Of a stretch of 64,000 nucleotides of DNA, positions 1 to 7,809 are shown piece after piece; the first letter of the stretch is position 1; each line of letters starts with the position of its first letter. The translations under genes were made by a program, and so were the position numbers. The notes below the pieces were generated by a model. The model ran no database searches. It saw only the letters and a list, made by a program, of their open reading frames with translations, and had not been told where the DNA came from. Source of the DNA: Ruminococcus flavefaciens (GTDB lineage Bacteria; Bacillota; Clostridia; Oscillospirales; Ruminococcaceae); assembly GCA_023663905.1 (NCBI GenBank), contig JAMPGO010000001.1, positions 173,940-237,939 on the forward strand, written 5' to 3'.

Positions 1-539
1 CTGATTATCCCTATTTATTTACAGAAAACAGACAGCCTAAAAGTGGCAACTATTTGCTTTTGCCTTTAACATCAAGTGAAAAAAGAAGATATGTCCCTAT
101 TGGATATTTGCCACATACAGTAATTGCAAATAATTCTGTTCAGCTTATTCCTAATGCAACATTATATGATTTTGGCATTTTAACTTCAAATGTATTTATG
201 GCGTGGATGCGTACAGTATGCGGAAGATTAGAAATGCGATATAGAATTACGGTTACTAATGTTTATAATAATTTCCCATGGTGTACACCAAATGAAAATC
301 AAAAGAAATTAATTGAAAAAACTGCACAAGCAATATTAAATGCAAGAAAAATTTATAATAAATATTCTCTTGCCGATTTGTACGATGAACTCACAATGCC
401 ACCTGAATTAAGAAAAGCACATCAAGCTAATGATTTTGCTGTGATGTCGGCGTATGGTTTTGATAAGAAAATAACTGAATCTGAATGCGTGGCGGAGCTG
501 ATGAAAATGTATCAGAAACTTACAAAGGAGAAGAAATAA
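1..539 (+). CDS. MmeI-like type IIG DNA methyltransferase/restriction protein, C-terminal part
   Basis: The reading frame is open from position 3 to a TAA at 537-539, so this is the last ~179 residues of a longer protein whose start lies outside the window. The residues resemble the target-recognition and C-terminal helical region of MmeI-class (type IIG) enzymes, which methylate and cut DNA with one polypeptide: 'RRYVPIGYLPHTVIANNSV', then 'VTNVYNNFPWCTP', then 'YDELTMPPELRKAHQANDF'. The catalytic methyltransferase motifs are not visible here. The stop codon overlaps the AbiH start (TAATG), so the two are probably co-translated as a defence pair. Family call is by pattern; exact specificity cannot be told. 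Confidence 0.75.
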   Translation, partial: DYPYLFTENRQPKSGNYLLLPLTSSEKRRYVPIGYLPHTVIANNSVQLIPNATLYDFGILTSNVFMAWMRTVCGRLEMRYRITVTNVYNNFPWCTPNENQKKLIEKTAQAILNARKIYNKYSLADLYDELTMPPELRKAHQANDFAVMSAYGFDKKITESECVAELMKMYQKLTKEKK

Positions 540-1651
540 TGGACTTTATCACAAATATTTTAGTTATAGGAAATGGATTTGATTTAGCACACAAATTACC
601 AACAACTTATGGGGATTTTCTTAAATTTGTTCAAAATTTTCAGAAATATCAAAATGGCAATATGCAGCATGATAATACTTTTTATTCCTATTTCAAGAGA
701 TTACAAGAAGAAAAAACAGATATTTTTAATGAAATAGATACATTAGTAGCGCATAATCATTGGATTACATATTTTATGAAAGTTTTTGAAGAAAGATGTA
801 AGGAAGGAAAAACAGGATGGATTGATTTTGAAAGTGAAATTTCAGAAATAGTTCAAGTATTTGACTCAGCAAGATTAACTCTTAATGCGAAATTTAAGTT
901 AGCCAAAGGAGAAATGGCTAAAATGGAAAGTTGGGAATATCGTAGAATATGTTCTTTTTTATATGAAACATCATATAATGAAACGGTAAATAGTTTTAAT
1001 AAAAATTTTTTGCCATCAACAGTTAAGCGATTAATAAATGATTTAAATTGTTTAACAAGATGCCTTGAAATATATCTAAGTGATTATTTAAAAATTAATA
1101 TATGTCAGCCTCTTGATAAAATAAAAAATTTACAAATCAATGGAGTCATTTCATTTAATTATACAAATATATTTGAGCGATTATATGGTAAAATTTTTCC
1201 AGATGTAAAATATGATTATATTCATGGAAAAGCAAAGCTTGATGGTAATGTTAATAATTGTAATTTAGTCTTAGGTATTGACGAATATCTTCAAGGGGAA
1301 CAGCGAGATAAAGATAATGAATTTATTCAGTTCAAGAAATTCTTTCAAAGAATATATAAAGGAACTGGTAGCCGATATATAGATTGGCTTGATGAATTAA
1401 ATTTACTTAATGATATTGATAACAGACCTGATTTGAATATTTATGTATATGGTCACTCTTTAGATGTGACTGATGCGGATATTTTTAGACGACTTATTTT
1501 AGTTAATCATGCAAAAACGCATATTTTTTATCATAATCAAGACGCACTCAGAAGTCAGATAGCAAATTTAGTAAAGATTATCGGAGAAGAAAAACTAATA
1601 CAGTTTACTGATGGAAGTAAACGAAAAATAGAGTTTATTCCTTCATATTAA
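539..1651 (+). CDS. AbiH-family phage abortive infection protein
   Basis: A protein of ~370 aa. The N-terminus 'NILVIGNGFDLAHKLPTTYG' is the hallmark of AbiH proteins, whose founding member from Lactococcus blocks phage by abortive infection. Further family-like segments are 'GVISFNYTNIFERLYG', 'YIHGKAKLDGN' and 'NIYVYGHSLDVTDADIF'. The N-terminal glycine-rich strand-turn suggests a nucleotide-binding fold, but the biochemical activity of AbiH is not settled. The ATG at 539 is chosen because it overlaps the stop of the preceding methyltransferase and is preceded by AAAGGAGAAG; an in-frame GTG/ATG-like start further upstream would put it inside that gene. The AT-rich composition fits the island rather than the core genes. 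Confidence 0.88.
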   Translation: MDFITNILVIGNGFDLAHKLPTTYGDFLKFVQNFQKYQNGNMQHDNTFYSYFKRLQEEKTDIFNEIDTLVAHNHWITYFMKVFEERCKEGKTGWIDFESEISEIVQVFDSARLTLNAKFKLAKGEMAKMESWEYRRICSFLYETSYNETVNSFNKNFLPSTVKRLINDLNCLTRCLEIYLSDYLKINICQPLDKIKNLQINGVISFNYTNIFERLYGKIFPDVKYDYIHGKAKLDGNVNNCNLVLGIDEYLQGEQRDKDNEFIQFKKFFQRIYKGTGSRYIDWLDELNLLNDIDNRPDLNIYVYGHSLDVTDADIFRRLILVNHAKTHIFYHNQDALRSQIANLVKIIGEEKLIQFTDGSKRKIEFIPSY

Positions 1652-1980
1652 AATATATTATCAACTCACAGAGTTATAACAAAATATTTTTTAATTGCAT
1701 AGAAAAAAGCTGAGTTGAAATTAAAAACTCAGATTGTTAATAATAAGGATTATGCAGAAAATATATTACATATATTTTTTCTTTTCGATAAGCTCTGATT
1801 TCTAAATACCGCCGAGATACACCATATCCGCTTGTTCAACTTCTGTTCAACAAAGTTGTACAAAGTTACGATAAAACTTGAAATTTACAGCAAAGCGTTT
1901 TATGCTAAGTTGTAGATTTTATCGTATTTCAGGCGATTTTCAAGATTTCTGAAAACTTAGAGGATTGCTACTACTATTCT
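1652..1980. other. Non-coding gap with repeats between converging island genes
   Basis: No credible gene is seen. The gap holds a perfect 10-bp inverted repeat, TACGATAAAA at 1867-1876 and TTTTATCGTA at 1917-1926, separated by 40 bases. It also has tandem short repeats: GTTCAAC twice near 1832-1850 and ACAAAGTT twice near 1850-1866. Such clustered repeats can be replication-protein or recombinase binding sites, but nothing proves that here. The genes on either side converge, so an intergenic terminator is also possible. Confidence 0.4.
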
Positions 1981-3467
1981 CTAACAACTATAACCTATTT
2001 CATCTAAATCTAATAACCTTAATAATAATAAAATTGAATACATAGTAGAATCAAAGGCTTTGATATCGTATATACTGAAAAGTTGTATTTTCAATTTGTA
2101 CAACTCATTTTCTATGGTTCTCCATATTTTCATTTCTTCACATTTGCCAAAATTATGAGCAATCCTATTTTGCACACAACGTTTAAAATACATTTTGGCT
2201 GCTGCTTCTGCAAGGTCACCAGCTTTTAATTTATTCACCATATCCTTAGGTATATTTTTATTATTGTAAAATGTATTGTTAAATTCCAATTTATTCTTCT
2301 TCATATATATTAGTTCTTGCATTATTGCAATAAGTTCTATGATAGAAACGTTTTCTAATATATTGATTTTATCATATATTGCTTTATTTCTCATATGAGG
2401 CTCTTCATAATAGGGGTTATACCATCCATCATCTATATAATTGTCTTCTTTAGCGCATTCATAATATATCCTATAACTTTCATCAAATTTTTTCAATGCA
2501 TATTCATAATACTCTTTATCTGTTTCATCATATTTTCCATATGTTATATAATTCCATAAGCATTCTCCCTCATCTGTAGGAATACCATTAAAATATTTTT
2601 TCATTTCTTCTAAAGCCACATTTTTGCGCTGAAAAAATCTAAAATTTTTTTCTAAGGATTTTATATAGTTACCTGATGGTTCTTCTAAATAATAAAGACT
2701 ATTATTCATATTGATTTTATCGGATTCTTTAGATATAATCTGATGACACACCAACAGGTTGAAAAAACTTTTTATCAAATTTTCTTTCAATGCATATGGT
2801 CCTTCAAAAGAACCATCTGTAAAGTTTTCTTTTATATAGCATAGTGTTTCGTTTAATTTATTAACAGAGTTGCATTTTTTCGGGGCAAATATCACGCTAT
2901 TACGATATCCCCAAAGTATCAACTCAAATTCATAATCAGCTTTATGATAAATTTCATAAGATTTTATTGCATAATTTTCATTTTGAAGTTTATCAAGTGT
3001 TCTGTTATAAATTATTTTGTATATTTTATCATTCTTACAGCTTTCAGAATATTCATTATAAATATTTTCGAGATGTGGTTTGGCTAACACTTGAAAGATT
3101 GAACCTTCCTGACATTCTTTCTTAATATCATATATAAAGCTTATAAAATCTCTTTTTTCTTTTAGCTTTTCATTATCTTTACCAGCATAACCATTAATAT
3201 CAAATAAAAGCTCTTCTTTTAAAAGCTTAATCAACCTTATTTTTACTTTTTCAGCTGCTTCTTTATTATATGATTGAAAATCCTTATATTTCAAATCATT
3301 TTTCTCATCAGCATTTTTGCTATCTTTTTTAGTTTCTTCCTTATACCAGTTATAAACCGTCTTGTATGGCAAACCCAACATTTCGGAAGTTTTTTGCAAC
3401 CTTCAACTTTTGACAATTCAATTGCCCTATCCATTATTTCTTTGCTATATTTTTTATTTCGTCCCAT
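1981..3467 (-). CDS. Helix-turn-helix protein of unknown function, split by a -1 frameshift
   Basis: The long frame (3399 down to 1981, ~472 aa) begins with a TTG lacking a ribosome site and starts in the middle of a helix-turn-helix. A short upstream frame starts with ATG at 3467 behind AAAGG and reads M-G-R-N-K-K-Y-S-K-E-I-M. It then runs into a six-A run (GCAAAAAAC) near 3391-3400. Slipping back one base on that run joins the frames to give 'EGCKKTSEMLGLPYKTVYNW', a complete transposase/Cro-like HTH. The rest of the protein is Lys/Glu/Tyr-rich with no domain I recognise. It may be a pseudogene, a sequencing error, or programmed -1 frameshifting as in IS transposases. It lies divergently from the primase gene, so it may be a regulator. 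Confidence 0.55.
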
Positions 3468-3679
3468 TTTTTTACCTTTCTTTTAAATTTATTCTTGATT
3501 TATGTTTTCTGAACACCATTGTGTAAAAAGGAAAATTTAGAAAAAACCGTCATATTCCAAATTCCAAAATCCTATTTTATAATAAAATCACAGCTTGAAC
3601 AGTTCGATTATTTTTTATAAGTATCAAATGTTTAAGCTAAGAAATTTGACAAGTTAATAATGATAAGGAGGAAATTACA

Positions 3680-4465
3680 ATGAATAATATCACTTGTAAT
3701 CCAAGTTCAGAGCAATCCGAGGGAGAACTGTTCATTCATGTCACACCTGATGAGATGTGCAAGTATCCCCAACTTTTCGGAGGCGGGAATGCAATTTCAA
3801 AATTAGAAGATGAAAACGTATTTGTTATTTCTCAAAAACAGGAGACAATGATGGATAAGCTTGAAATGATTAGACCTGATGTTATGAATCCAAGAGATAA
3901 ACTCACAGCAATCTGTCATCAGTTTATTCAGGAGCTTAGTCAGCGTAATCTGTTGTTAAGGTATCAGGATACACTGTATATGGTTGACAATTGCATCTAC
4001 AGACCTTATAACGAAGGAACGTTCATCAGTAATGTTTTCAGTTATATATGTAGTTGTCACTTTGAACTACCATACAAAGATATTGTATACATAGTTAACG
4101 AGCTGAAAATGAGAGCATATTTCTTTAACGGAGAGCCGAATGATGAGAGATACACTTATTGTCAGAATGGTTATCTCAACAATTATACTGGCTTAATGGA
4201 AAGTATTAATCCTGTAAGCTACTTCCCGACAATTCAGCTTGCTGGTTCATACTTAGGAACTGCTCCGCAGGCTCATCCTCTTATGGACAAGTTTTTGGCA
4301 ATCTTGTTTGATGAAAAAACAATGCTGATTGAAAGAGCTTGGGAAATTATTGGATACTGCATAAGCAGTGATGCTCATGCGAAACGTTTTTTTGTATTTC
4401 CTGGTCCTTTAGGTGATAATGGAAAGTCAACATTTATTGTCTTGATATGTGGATTGCTTATTGGA
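3680..4465 (+). pseudogene. D5/P4-family primase-helicase, 5' half (interrupted)
   Basis: The start ATG sits behind AAGGAGG. The ~260 residues match the N-terminal and Walker A part of D5/P4-type superfamily 3 primase-helicases, which unwind replication origins of satellites, phages and plasmids. Walker A is 'GPLGDNGKSTFI' near residue 250. The natural frame stops making sense after '...LICGLLIG' (codons to about 4465) and runs 7 more codons to a stop at 4486. The missing C-terminal half (Walker B/sensor region and winged helix) is found in the same orientation at 16998-17738. The gene is therefore interrupted by a 12.5-kb insertion and very probably non-functional. Confidence 0.88.
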
Positions 4466-4519
4466 ACGCCGACCGCAACACCTTAACGCCTGTTTAAATT
4501 ACCGAAAAATCGGCATTTT

Positions 4520-4837
4520 TCATATACTGAATTTTACTTCAACACCATTTTCGTCACTGATATACACCACATCAATCATAGTGACAGCCAATGCGTGTTT
4601 TTCCTGAACCGTCACATCGTCCCAACGGCTCATAGGTTCTTCGAGCGGTTTTGTATTCACAGATTTTTTCTTGCGTGACTTGATTTGCAGTTTTGTTTCA
4701 AGTTTTGACTTCTCCTCATGCAGAACGGAAACTCTCTGCGGAATGTAATTGAAAAGCACGGAATCGTCGTCATATTGCAGAATTTCAGTTATTAAAGTAT
4801 GCTTACAGCCTTTCGTTGTATATCTGCAATAATCCAA
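4520..4837 (-). pseudogene. Large serine recombinase, C-terminal remnant
   Basis: About 105 residues. They show the coiled-coil ('VLHEEKSKLETKLQ') and the typical last segment of large serine recombinases: 'SRWDDVTVQEKHALAVTMI', then a V-Y-I-S strand and a final V-K-F-S-I. These enzymes integrate and excise transposons at short core dinucleotides. The catalytic serine domain and most of the DNA-binding region are absent. Upstream, between 4838 and 4900, further recombinase-like residues appear in other frames (for example Y-D-E-V-Q-K-F-F) with stops, so the gene is both truncated and frameshifted. Its stop lies about 55 bases from the left junction of the 12.5-kb insertion, suggesting it once mobilised that DNA. 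Confidence 0.7.
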
Positions 4838-4906
4838 AAAAATTTTTGCACTTCATCATACAAAGTCTGATAAATATTTCGTCAGACATTTCACTTTAAT
4901 ATGCAA

Positions 4907-5764
4907 TTATTTATTCAAAATATTATACAATAATCTGAAATACTGTTTTTTGCTCTGATTCTGAGATAATCCCGAAACACTGCCGTCGCCTGCTTCTATT
5001 ACTTTCCATGTTCCGTCTGTCAGTTCCGCATAATCAACGGTATAATAATGACTGGACAGATTTTTATATTTTTCAAGTAATTCTGCCGGTGGTGCTTGTG
5101 TGCAGTTTTCCTGACCGGAATTTCTGCTGACAGTGGCGATTTCATTATTAATATAAAAAACTCTGTACTCATTTGACTTTTCATTGTAAAATTTTAGATT
5201 CAGAAATTCTTTAACACAAATTCCACCTGACAATAAACTGCCTCTGTACTTATAGAAAATTTCCATAAATTTATCAAATTCTTCCTGTGTGACAGAATTA
5301 TCAAAAAATCTTGGAAATTCAGTACCTTTTACGGACTTTACAAAATCCTTAATCATAAATCTGTTGAATGATTTTTTGACTTCTTCAATGTTAATCTGCT
5401 CATAAAGAGGATATATCTTCATTTTTGCAGTATCATCGCCAAAAAATCCATATACATTCGGGAAAAAGTGCATAAGTGCATACTCTTTTGGTTCTGTTAT
5501 CAGATGAATATTTTTATTGTACAATTCTTTATAAAAAATTCTGTACTGTTCGGGTTTCATCATCCAGCCACGCATAACGGCATTATGTGGAGTGGAAAAA
5601 GTTTTATTTAAAACTAATTTTCCCTCGTTAAACCACTTATCATAGCCGAATAAAACAACACCAAATAAACCCGTTTCTCTTACTGCGTCAAACTCCTTTT
5701 GTAAATCCTCATCAACACGATTTACTGAAAAATAGCTTGACGGAAATAATATCAAATCAACCAT
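4907..5764 (-). CDS. ATP-grasp domain protein, R2K-clade type
   Basis: A protein of ~285 aa. The ATG at 5764 is preferred because GGAGA lies eight bases before it; the ATG 15 bases upstream is part of that ribosome site. The sequence resembles the R2K clade of ATP-grasp enzymes: a variable N-terminal half, then 'RFMIKDFVKSVKGTEFPRF' (lysines that would contact ATP), 'GGICVKEFLNLKFY' and 'EYRVFYINNEIATVSRN'. It ends with 'TWKVIEAGDGSVSGL' (the acidic/Asn-Gly metal-site region). Such enzymes form amide or ester links using ATP and often occur in phage or conflict contexts; the substrate is unknown. It stands alone between the recombinase remnant and a small gene, within the insertion. Confidence 0.72.
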   Translation of the reverse strand: MVDLILFPSSYFSVNRVDEDLQKEFDAVRETGLFGVVLFGYDKWFNEGKLVLNKTFSTPHNAVMRGWMMKPEQYRIFYKELYNKNIHLITEPKEYALMHFFPNVYGFFGDDTAKMKIYPLYEQINIEEVKKSFNRFMIKDFVKSVKGTEFPRFFDNSVTQEEFDKFMEIFYKYRGSLLSGGICVKEFLNLKFYNEKSNEYRVFYINNEIATVSRNSGQENCTQAPPAELLEKYKNLSSHYYTVDYAELTDGTWKVIEAGDGSVSGLSQNQSKKQYFRLLYNILNK

Positions 5765-5852
5765 ATAAAATATCTCCATAAATCTTTTTTGATATGTTAA
5801 CCGAAAGTAATTGATTTTTTATTGTTCGACTTCCGGTTGTATTCGCAACTGA

Positions 5853-5870
5853 ACAGCCGACTTTGCATAT
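5853..5870 (-). repeat. 18-bp inverted repeat, left copy
   Basis: The 18 bases here, read on the minus strand, are ATATGCAAAGTCGGCTGT and match exactly, in opposite orientation, 16949-16966 near the right end of the insertion. Both copies lie outside genes. Confidence 0.7.
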
Positions 5871-5920
5871 TTTTATTATAGTGCAGACGGCTGAAATTTG
5901 CAATACTTTTTTGAAAAAAA

Positions 5921-6097
5921 TTATTTTTTCTGTTCTGATTTTTCACCGCTTAAAATATCATAAATTCGATTGATTTTTTCACGTTTTAAATATTCGGGAA
6001 TATTTTCGGGATAACTTATTTTCACCCTGATACCCGAATCTGTAATGTACTCAACCGATTTTGCGGTATCGGAAGTCTCTGATATTTGATTTTTCAT
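5921..6097 (-). CDS. Small acidic/basic hypothetical protein
   Basis: A frame of 58 aa if started at the ATG at 6097, reading M-K-N-Q-I-S-E-T and ending in a charged tail (K-S-E-Q-K-K). The core 'ITDSGIRVKISYPENIPEYL' followed by 'KREKINRIYDILSG' looks like the short accessory proteins found beside recombinases in Clostridia, but I cannot name a family. A GAAAGG motif lies about 12 bases upstream of the ATG, a little far. A longer version starting at 6196 would add a low-complexity basic stretch and is less likely. Located in the insertion between the ATP-grasp gene and the non-coding block. Confidence 0.5.
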   Translation of the reverse strand: MKNQISETSDTAKSVEYITDSGIRVKISYPENIPEYLKREKINRIYDILSGEKSEQKK

Positions 6098-6197
6098 AGC
6101 TTCATTTTTTCCTTTCGGAACGGCTTTGCTTTTTCTTTTTTCTTGCCGTTGAATTTTTCTAAATAAATTATAGCATACTGAAAAGAAAAAATCCATT

Positions 6198-6642
6198 CGC
6201 AGAGCGCACGAATTACGGAATGAATTTTAAAATTCCGTTCCGCACATTGCACCGATGAAAAAAATATTCCTGTTTTTCGGGATATAAGATTTCAAAAACA
6301 AAATGACATTCAGGTACTTCGTGGAAAAGTAGCAAGCTCGGTATCCTGTGGGACACTTTCTTCAAAACTGCCCACTGATACGCACTTGTTAGGGACACCC
6401 TAAAACCCTAAATTTTCGATAAATATTGGACGTAAAAATGAAAAAAATAAGTACAAATATCATATTCAAATACATTTGAATGATAAAGAAAAAATGTGCT
6501 TAAAAGTGGGGAAATATGCAAAATATTTTCGATAAAATATATGAAAAACATGAATTTCCTTTTATCAAAAATAAAAATTATTATACATAAAAAATCACAC
6601 TACAAGTATTTAGCTTGAAAGTGTGATTTCCAATGAACAAAC
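6198..6642. other. Non-coding block with an oriT-like segment and a short leftover frame
   Basis: On the minus strand the segment near 6340-6410 reads CCCTAACAAGTGCGTATC followed by an imperfect inverted repeat (GTGGG near 6348-6352 pairing with CCCAC near 6375-6379). AAGTGCG recalls the nick region of MobQ/MobP-type transfer origins, so this could be an oriT remnant; that is inference. A 61-codon minus-strand frame over the same bases (6213-6398) looks non-coding. A 24-codon plus-strand frame at 6516-6590 starts behind GGGGAAAT and could be a truncated gene start. The block ends in the YibE/F terminator. Confidence 0.3.
6592..6632 (-). terminator. Rho-independent terminator after the YibE/F gene
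   Basis: A 10-bp stem, AATCACACT paired with AGTGTGATT, around a ~19-base loop. On the minus strand it is followed by a run of Ts, right after the stop of the YibE/F-like gene. Confidence 0.75.
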
Positions 6643-7803
6643 TTATTTATTTTTAGAATTTGTAAGCAGAATACCTCCCACAATTGCCGTAAAAGGAGCT
6701 ACAGTTACAAGGGCAAAACTGCCTGCAAGAGTTTGCAGAATTTCAGAGGCGACATATTTGTAATTCAGAATGTTAAGCAATGGCGTTCCCTGTGCCATGA
6801 AAACCATAAGCTGAGTAATACAGCTTCCTGCATAGGCAAGCAGAAGTGTTGTTGTCATAGTTCCCATAGCTGCCTGACCGATACGCATACCACAGCCTAT
6901 GGCTTCCAGTCTGCTGATTTCAGGTTTCTTGCCGATTACTTCGCATATTCCGCTTGTAATATCAACAGACAAATCCATCATTGCACCAGACGCACCTATA
7001 AAAATACTCGCCATAAAAATCTGAGTCAAATCAAGATTTTCATATCCTGCATAAAGTAAAGATTCGCTGTCTGTCATTACTGCACCATGTATTTTCAGTG
7101 CATTTGTGAAAATTATACCCAGTATACAAGCAGTCAGAACACCGAGCATACTGCCTACAACAGATGTCATACTTCGTTTATCAAGTCCATAAACAAACAT
7201 AATAATTATCATCGTAAGGAGGGTAACGATGATAAGTCCGCAAAGAATTGCATTTCCACCTTTAAGGCAATAAGGTATCATAATTTTCCAAATGCACAAT
7301 ACTGTTATCATGAACGACTGTAATGCCCTAAGTCCGCCCGGACCGGCAAAGAGAATCAGAAATATTGTAAATATAATCATTAAAATGATTTCCCATTTTA
7401 TTCTGTAATGGTCTATCATCGTAACGGACGTGATACGCATATCGTCATGGCTTACAACAACAAAAGCAGTATCGCCTGTATGAAATATCTTGTCCTGCGA
7501 CATACTTCCTGAAAGCAGATTTGTTGCCTGTGCTGTTTTGCCATTGAAAATACCTTGCTCTATTCTGACAGTACAGACCTGTTCGCCCGAACGTATCAGA
7601 CCTACATCACGTATTGCCGTATCATCTGTAGATAAAACGGTGGCTTTAACTTTTTCCGTTCCCTGATATATGACGGCATTTTCATAGCCTGTGGGAATTA
7701 ATACAAGTATTGTAATCAAGATAAATCCCAATAAAACAGATTTTATATCCGATTTTTTACAGCCCCATATTTTTCTGAAAAATCCGATAATCACTCTGAA
7801 CAT
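6643..7803 (-). CDS. YibE/F-family membrane protein
   Basis: A 386-aa integral membrane protein. It has one transmembrane segment near residues 20-40, an extracytoplasmic ~90-residue domain ('EKVKATVLSTDDT...'), then about six to seven hydrophobic segments from residue ~135 onward. The conserved membrane part includes 'FAGPGGLRALQSF' and 'FIGASGAMMDLSVDI' followed by a second small-residue-rich loop ('GQAAMGTMTTTLLLAYAG'), matching YibE/F proteins, whose function is poorly known. It starts six bases after the alkaline phosphatase stop codon, so it is probably transcribed with phoA and may belong to the phosphate-starvation response. That role is inferred from position only. Confidence 0.82.
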   Translation of the reverse strand: MFRVIIGFFRKIWGCKKSDIKSVLLGFILITILVLIPTGYENAVIYQGTEKVKATVLSTDDTAIRDVGLIRSGEQVCTVRIEQGIFNGKTAQATNLLSGSMSQDKIFHTGDTAFVVVSHDDMRITSVTMIDHYRIKWEIILMIIFTIFLILFAGPGGLRALQSFMITVLCIWKIMIPYCLKGGNAILCGLIIVTLLTMIIIMFVYGLDKRSMTSVVGSMLGVLTACILGIIFTNALKIHGAVMTDSESLLYAGYENLDLTQIFMASIFIGASGAMMDLSVDITSGICEVIGKKPEISRLEAIGCGMRIGQAAMGTMTTTLLLAYAGSCITQLMVFMAQGTPLLNILNYKYVASEILQTLAGSFALVTVAPFTAIVGGILLTNSKNK

Positions 7804-7809
7804 TACAAA

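Noticed and set aside
6213..6398. A 61-codon frame on the minus strand in the insertion
   Set aside because: It has no ribosome site, no recognisable domain and an atypical composition, and it lies over a segment with inverted repeats, so it is better explained as non-coding.
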